DNA of 64,000 nt, from the NCBI RefSeq assembly GCF_003945595.2, contig NW_024104415.1, positions 434,001 to 498,000 of the forward strand, read 5' to 3'. Every line of letters starts with the position of its first letter. Positions within the stretch are counted from its first letter, which is position 1. Origin of the DNA: Pipra filicauda. Its lineage: Eukaryota > Chordata > Aves > Passeriformes > Pipridae. Below are positions 52,617-64,000 of the stretch, one piece after another. Under the pieces are notes generated by a model that saw only the letters and a list, made by a program, of their open reading frames with translations, did not search any database and was not told the DNA's origin. Made by a program: the position numbers and the translations under genes.

Positions 52617-55400
52617 GTGCAAGGAGCTGGTTTTATTCCTTGGAGTAAATTTTGGGTGTCTGAAATTTTCAGGGTTGATGGGTTACCTTACAAAATCCAG
52701 TTCCATAAACAATCTGCTGAGATTTTTTTGTTTTGTTTTCCGGATACCTTTTAGTTGGCTCTAAAAATCTGATTATTTGATTTTTTTCAGTGCTGAAAAG
52801 CAGCAGGAGAATATTGAATTTCTCAGAGCTGGCAGCTGCAGTTCTGGGCTAAGAGGCTCTTAAATATTTGAGGAACAAATCAGTGAGTTTCTGCAAAAAT
52901 ACTCCCAGCCTAATACATTAAAGAATGTGTTAATACACCCTTTAATGTATAATACACCTTTTAATCATTGGCAAAGTGAACAAAGCATCCTATTTGCAGC
53001 AGGGGCTGGTGCAGATGTTGCAGGAAGTTAAAATAAAACAGAGAAAGCAGAGTAGACACAGAAATTTCCACTCCTGCTGGTGAGAGGAAAATGTCATCCC
53101 ATCACTAAGGAACCCTCATGAATCCTGAAAGTTATGAGCACAACTATTTTTATATATAGAAGTTTTAAAAGGTAAATAAATAAACCAAGTCAGGTTTGTC
53201 TATGTAAAATTGTTGACATCAATGATGTCTTTCCATATTCTTTATCTGGGCTAAAGAAATACATTCTGTATTTTTCCAGATTTCTTTGTAGCCTTTGAAA
53301 GATTTTTACAGTACTTATGTCTTGATTGAACTGTCCTTTCTTAAAACAAAAGCTTGTATAATTTTCTTACCTTGTACAGTTGGTAAACTTTTATGAGAGA
53401 GTTGATACCCTGAGTCTAATGTCAGCTTCCTTTTATTTTGCTGAGGTCTTTTCTAAAAAAAAAACCCAACAAAAATAACCCCAAACCAAACAAATTGACT
53501 TAAAAATCAATCACCAACATGTTATTTTCTTCCCAGAAACTGTTAAATAATTAACATAAGAATGGTTAGGAGTCATTTGATTTTGGAAACATGTTTTTTT
53601 TTCTTCTGTTTTATGGCAAATAGTGATGCTAAAAAATTTGTTACTCATGCTGCTTGCACTGCACACATTTCCTTGCTTTCTTTTCTCACTTTATTTTGAA
53701 CTTAGATAATTTTCACAGCAGCCAAATGCTTGAGTTTACTAAACCTTCTTCACCCAGTTCAGGTGTTAATGATCCACTGATATATTTTTCAGTCTGTGTC
53801 TCACCTGCCACATTTCACAGAGCACAGGAAAGGGTCCAGTCTGGCTGTACTGGGTAGGAATGGATGTACAGCTGGAATCTGGTGCTGGACTGGAATTTCT
53901 GAGGACCATAGGGATGGTTTCAATGGGAGCAGGGACAGCACATACGGGTATTGGCACCCAGGGACACCTGGGAGAAGGGAGAGGAGGAATGGATAACTAA
54001 TTAAAGATTAAAGTATGGTCAACTAATTTAAGAATAAAGTGTGAGAAACAAAAATTCCCGATAAATAAGTGTGGAGGGGGTCATGTTCACCCTCCCACCA
54101 GCACAATTTGGAAGTTGTGGAAATAGAATTTACCATCCATTTTTAATCCAAATTAATTTGGTTTTGTTTTATTTTTAAGCCACTTTTTTGGTTTTATTTA
54201 AGCTATACTTCTACTCTGTTAGAGAAATGGTTCATTTGTATAATTTATAACTCTGTGTTCTCCTCCTTACAGATGTGCTGTTAATTCTTACTTGGTTATT
54301 TTAATTTAAGGTTCATAAGTCTTTTTGATTCCGGTTTAAATGAACGGTCCTATGGTTTGAAATTCATGAATGCACCCAAAACCCACCTGCTGAGGGGTTG
54401 GGTTGTTTTCTCCTCCAATGACCTGTACTTGGACTTTATGATGATTAATGATCCAGATTTGGCCTGGATATGTTACGGATGTAGGAACTTGTTCCCAGAA
54501 ATGTGGGGAATGATCCACATTTGGATCACTGGAATAATGCTCTACCTGGTTTAGAGGGTGACACCTGCCAGGAATCAGCCAGCCCTGTACCTGGAGAGAC
54601 TCTGGGTGAGGTTTGTTAATTAAAACCTGTATTAATTAAGGAATTAAGTGATTAATCCCAAGGCATAGGTTGCTGTTAACTCTCCCCTCTGGATTAGTAA
54701 CAGAAACCCAAAGTTTCAGCCTTAGATCAAAGACGGTCACGAAACGGTTCCAGACAACCAGAGCCCTATTTTCAGTTTTATTTTTATGCATTTTTTTGTT
54801 TGTTTGCAAGTTGGAAATACTTCCAAAAATTTATAGGAAAGTTTCTAAGTGAATTGTCTCAGGCCTGTGTGTGAAATCCAGCACTGTGTATGTTTTCAGG
54901 AATGTTGCTTTGTTTTTTATCTTACCTTTTTTTTGGTGATATGTAGAAGAGACCTGACATTCCATAATCAACTATGTAATGCTCAGCTAGACTTTAAGAA
55001 TATTTAATTATTATTTACCTTTTGTTTATGCTGGTGTTTTATACAATACTTTGTTCATGTTTCAAACTGCAGCCACTATAACTCGGTAAGTCATTGCACT
55101 ACTAAAGCTATTTAAAATCCTGGAAATCTGGTAACTTTGGTTTCATTTTCAAAGCCTTCAGTACAGTTTGGAATCCAGTTCAACAGAGGAAATACTTGGT
55201 GGGCTTCCCAAAAGGTTAAATGTGAATAAAAATCCAACCACACACACACAAACTTACAGATTAGTTGTATCCATTTTTCTGCAGAGTATTTTGCACTGTT
55301 AGTAATTCCCTCCTCTTATCCCCACTCCCCCTCTGCAAAAAGCTTATTAAAATATTTTTAAATGTACCGTCTGCATTAAAAATTCCTGAGTTTTTTTGCT
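52617..55400 (+). other. MIER1 3' UTR
   Basis: After TGA at 52614-52616, AT-rich sequence with no further ORF of interest. Possible polyadenylation signals are AATAAA at 53175 and 55225 and ATTAAA at 55375. The last is followed by a T-rich element and is my preferred end. The exact end is inferred. Confidence 0.6.
55375..55380 (+). terminator. candidate distal MIER1 polyadenylation signal
   Basis: ATTAAA followed by AATTCCTGAGTTTTTTTGC. It is the last suitable hexamer before the opposing SLC35D1 3' end. Confidence 0.5.
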
Positions 55401-55739
55401 GGAGATTTCCTGCTCAGAGGATATGAAGCCCCAGCAACTCGTTACTGCTGCCGTGAAACACATGGAAACAAAATACCCTTTTGGGTTCAACTTTGAACTC
55501 CTTCTTTCATTCCCTCAGAAAGGGTTGTGCTCCCACATCCCTCTTCCCTTCCCACGGAATATTTAAAGCTGGAAAACCCAGGAGATCCCCTCAACCCCCA
55601 CTTCCTCCACTGGGCAGAGCCCCCCTGCGCCCCTGTTTTATTCACCCCCCAGCCATCTCCATCCTCTCCAACCTTTTCCTGCTGTTCCAGAGAAGTGAGG
55701 GATTAGGCAGGAGCAGGCAGGGCAGATTTGGTTCATTGG

Positions 55740-55745
55740 TTTATT
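55740..55745 (-). terminator. candidate SLC35D1 polyadenylation signal
   Basis: TTTATT on the plus strand (AATAAA on the minus strand, in TTCGAATAAACC). It would give a 3' UTR of about 2.1 kb from the stop at 57884. Confidence 0.5.
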
Positions 55746-57883
55746 CGAAGCAAATACAAAAATACAGAGGCAAATCCTTTCTGCTCTCATTACTGACATC
55801 CAAAGCCTGCCATACATTCAAATCAAAAGGTTGCCCTTTTCATCACTAAAATGCTCATTTTGTAAATAGATTCTACATAGAAAACATTTTTTTAGTCAAT
55901 TAATAGCATAGAAAATACTGTTAGAGGAGCTCTTGGCTTTCCCAGTGTTTTGGATCCCATCCCAACCCTGGCACACACAAAATAACCTTTAAAAATACTT
56001 TACCATTAGGACACCAAATCTAACCAGTAGATTCAAAAATAAACATAAAATCATAAAAATCTCCTTTGACAGAATCAACATCCTGACTGTGGACACAGCA
56101 GAGTCAGAGCACATGTGGAAAACAGGGATTTGGGAATGTTGCAGCGAGAGGAAGATCCACCAGCCCCAGCACCACCCGGCTACTGGGAGCCAGCACAGCA
56201 CCAGTAACCCCATGCTGGGGAGAGTCTGGGCAGCTCTGGGGCTTCTGCACAGCAGGAATTGTTCATCACCTTCCCTCTCCTGGCAGCAAAGCCGAGGATT
56301 TACCAGAATTTGGGAAGAGACAAAAATAATCAGGGATTTTTTATTTTTGTTTTAGTTTCTCCAATTCTGTGCTCTGAGGGGGAACCTGCTGAGGGGCTGC
56401 TCCAGGACACCCTGACTCAGCCCTCAGTTACCACACCAATTCCAAAGAAAAGGGAAGTTCCTGGTTCTGGAAGAGTTCCAGGAGGAGGAGGATGCTGGCA
56501 GACTCATTTCACACCTTTACCAGCACCTCAGGCTGTTGCAGCATCATCCCAGAAAGTCTCTTTCATATCTAAAAACTTCCAATAAACTCCAACAAATGCA
56601 GCTTTGCCAAACAGCAGTCACAGTTTTAGCAAATATCTCCCAAATCTCTCTCAGTGTCTAGAGCAGCTGTTTGCATGGATACAAAAAAACCTCTAAATAC
56701 ATTGTTTTACCAAAATTTTTTTACCCAAACTTATAAACAATTCTTTTTAAACCAGAAGGCAATCCAGGGAGACCTAGAAAGAAGTGCTGTGCAAGAGAAC
56801 CTTTAAAAATCAGCAAACTTATTAAACTGCCCAACTTATTAAAAATCCCATTCTTTTAATGGGTCACAGACCCAGAATGACTTATTCCATGAAAAACACA
56901 AATTGTGGGATAGGGCTTGGCCCCCCTTCACTTGCCAAAACGTGATTTCAGTCCCTGTGCCTCTTCCAGGTGTGTGCAGGTGGGTGGGATGGGGATTCCA
57001 GGGGTAGGAGCAGCAGCTTTTGCTTGGCACATTTCCTGGATCATGCTCTGTGTGCCAGGTGGGACGAAGTCCTGTGAATCCTGCAGCTTCTCCCTGTTGG
57101 ATTCAAACTGCCCAGCGAGGTCAGTAGCTTTCCCAAATCCAAAAGTTTCTGCCCCCGGGGTGGTTTGAGGGAGGCTGCCAGCTCTGCCAAGCTTACCAGT
57201 GGCAGGTAAAAACCTTCCTGTTGGGAATATCCCTGAGCCTTAAAAAGCAGGAAAGAGAGGGGTGAAGGTTTGCAGGGCTCTAATAAACCAGCAGGGCAAA
57301 CCCAGCTTTAGAAGTGGGTTAATGAAACAAAAAATAAACCCAGAAAACAACTAAAATTTCAGTTCAGAGAGCACTGAACATTCATCCAAGAGGTTTTAGC
57401 CCAAATCAGGAGCATCCTGCATCCTCCAGGGGAACACCTTCCATGGTCACCTGCCCTCGGAGCCGGATCCCACAGCCTCCCCTTCCTGCAGCAGCCAGAG
57501 GGACCAGGCTGGGGGTTACAGAGCAGAGGCAGAGGCAGCCCCAGCATCCCAATCCAGGCTGAGTAGATCCATGGAGCAGATCCAGCCAAGGATCCCCCGA
57601 CACCTCCTCCTCTACTTGGCGCCGCCTGCTGCTCGTGCCAATCTCAGCTGCCAGATCTCAGCTTGATTAGAAACCTGTTAATTCCTCATGATCAGACTTA
57701 ATTAGATGCATTCCTCCCCGTGCAGGCAGTTCCCTTCCCAAGGATTTGTAAAGGCAGCAATCGAGGCTGTGCAAATTAAGAGCATCACGGTGGCTCCTGG
57801 CAGGCGCCCCGGATTCCTTCCTGCATTCTGCCCGGGATCAGCCGAACAGAAAGAGGTTGTTTCCAAAAAAAGCCTGTCCCTGG
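55746..57883 (-). other. SLC35D1 3' UTR (inferred)
   Basis: No coding exon or transposon recognised; moderately AT-rich. The assignment rests on the candidate polyadenylation signal and the absence of another gene. Confidence 0.5.
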
Positions 57884-63968
<6,085 letters not shown>

Positions 63969-64000
63969 CTAGAAATAAGAGGGATAAAGCTGAGTGAGCA

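Overview
The window is nuclear DNA from a bird. It is dense with short, 5'-truncated CR1 LINE tails of the avian type (at least 21, in both orientations). It has vertebrate split genes with GT-AG introns, and a CpG-island promoter. No prokaryotic, viral or plasmid gene was seen. The gene order DYNLT5 - INSL5 - DNAI4 (WDR78) - MIER1 - SLC35D1, with orientations + - - + -, is the one I know from human chromosome 1p31, so this is a conserved vertebrate synteny block. CR1 density and style suggest a neoavian, possibly passerine, genome; the species cannot be fixed by reading alone.

Layout. 1-718: the last two coding exons of DYNLT5 (+). 2238-3889: complete two-exon INSL5 (-), a relaxin-family hormone with intact B and A chains and a TATA box. 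6656-19820: complete 17-exon DNAI4 (-), an axonemal dynein intermediate chain. I assembled it exon by exon with a consistent splice phase throughout; it gives about 774 residues and includes one GC-AG intron. 19780-21700: a CpG island that serves as divergent promoter for DNAI4 and MIER1. It holds an RFX X-box next to the DNAI4 start, a long minisatellite carrying repeated TALE (PBX/PREP) and KLF/SP motifs, and a near-perfect 104-bp palindrome just inside MIER1 intron 1. 21489-52616: complete 13-exon MIER1 (+), 513 residues, after a 12.6-kb first intron. 52617 to about 55400 is the MIER1 3' UTR, and about 55720-57883 is the SLC35D1 3' UTR; the two genes converge tail to tail. 57884-63968: the last nine coding exons of SLC35D1 (-), whose 5' part lies beyond the right edge.

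Functional picture. The genes are not an operon. DNAI4 is a ciliary motility gene and DYNLT5 belongs to the Tctex dynein light-chain family, so two dynein-related genes flank the gut-hormone gene INSL5. MIER1 is a nuclear ELM2-SANT co-repressor. SLC35D1 is an ER nucleotide-sugar transporter needed for chondroitin synthesis. The most unusual DNA is the regulatory interval between DNAI4 and MIER1: DNAI4 exon 1 sits between an AT-rich minisatellite on one side and a GC-rich motif minisatellite on the other. I found no sign of an undescribed protein system; the novelty is in regulatory and repeat architecture.
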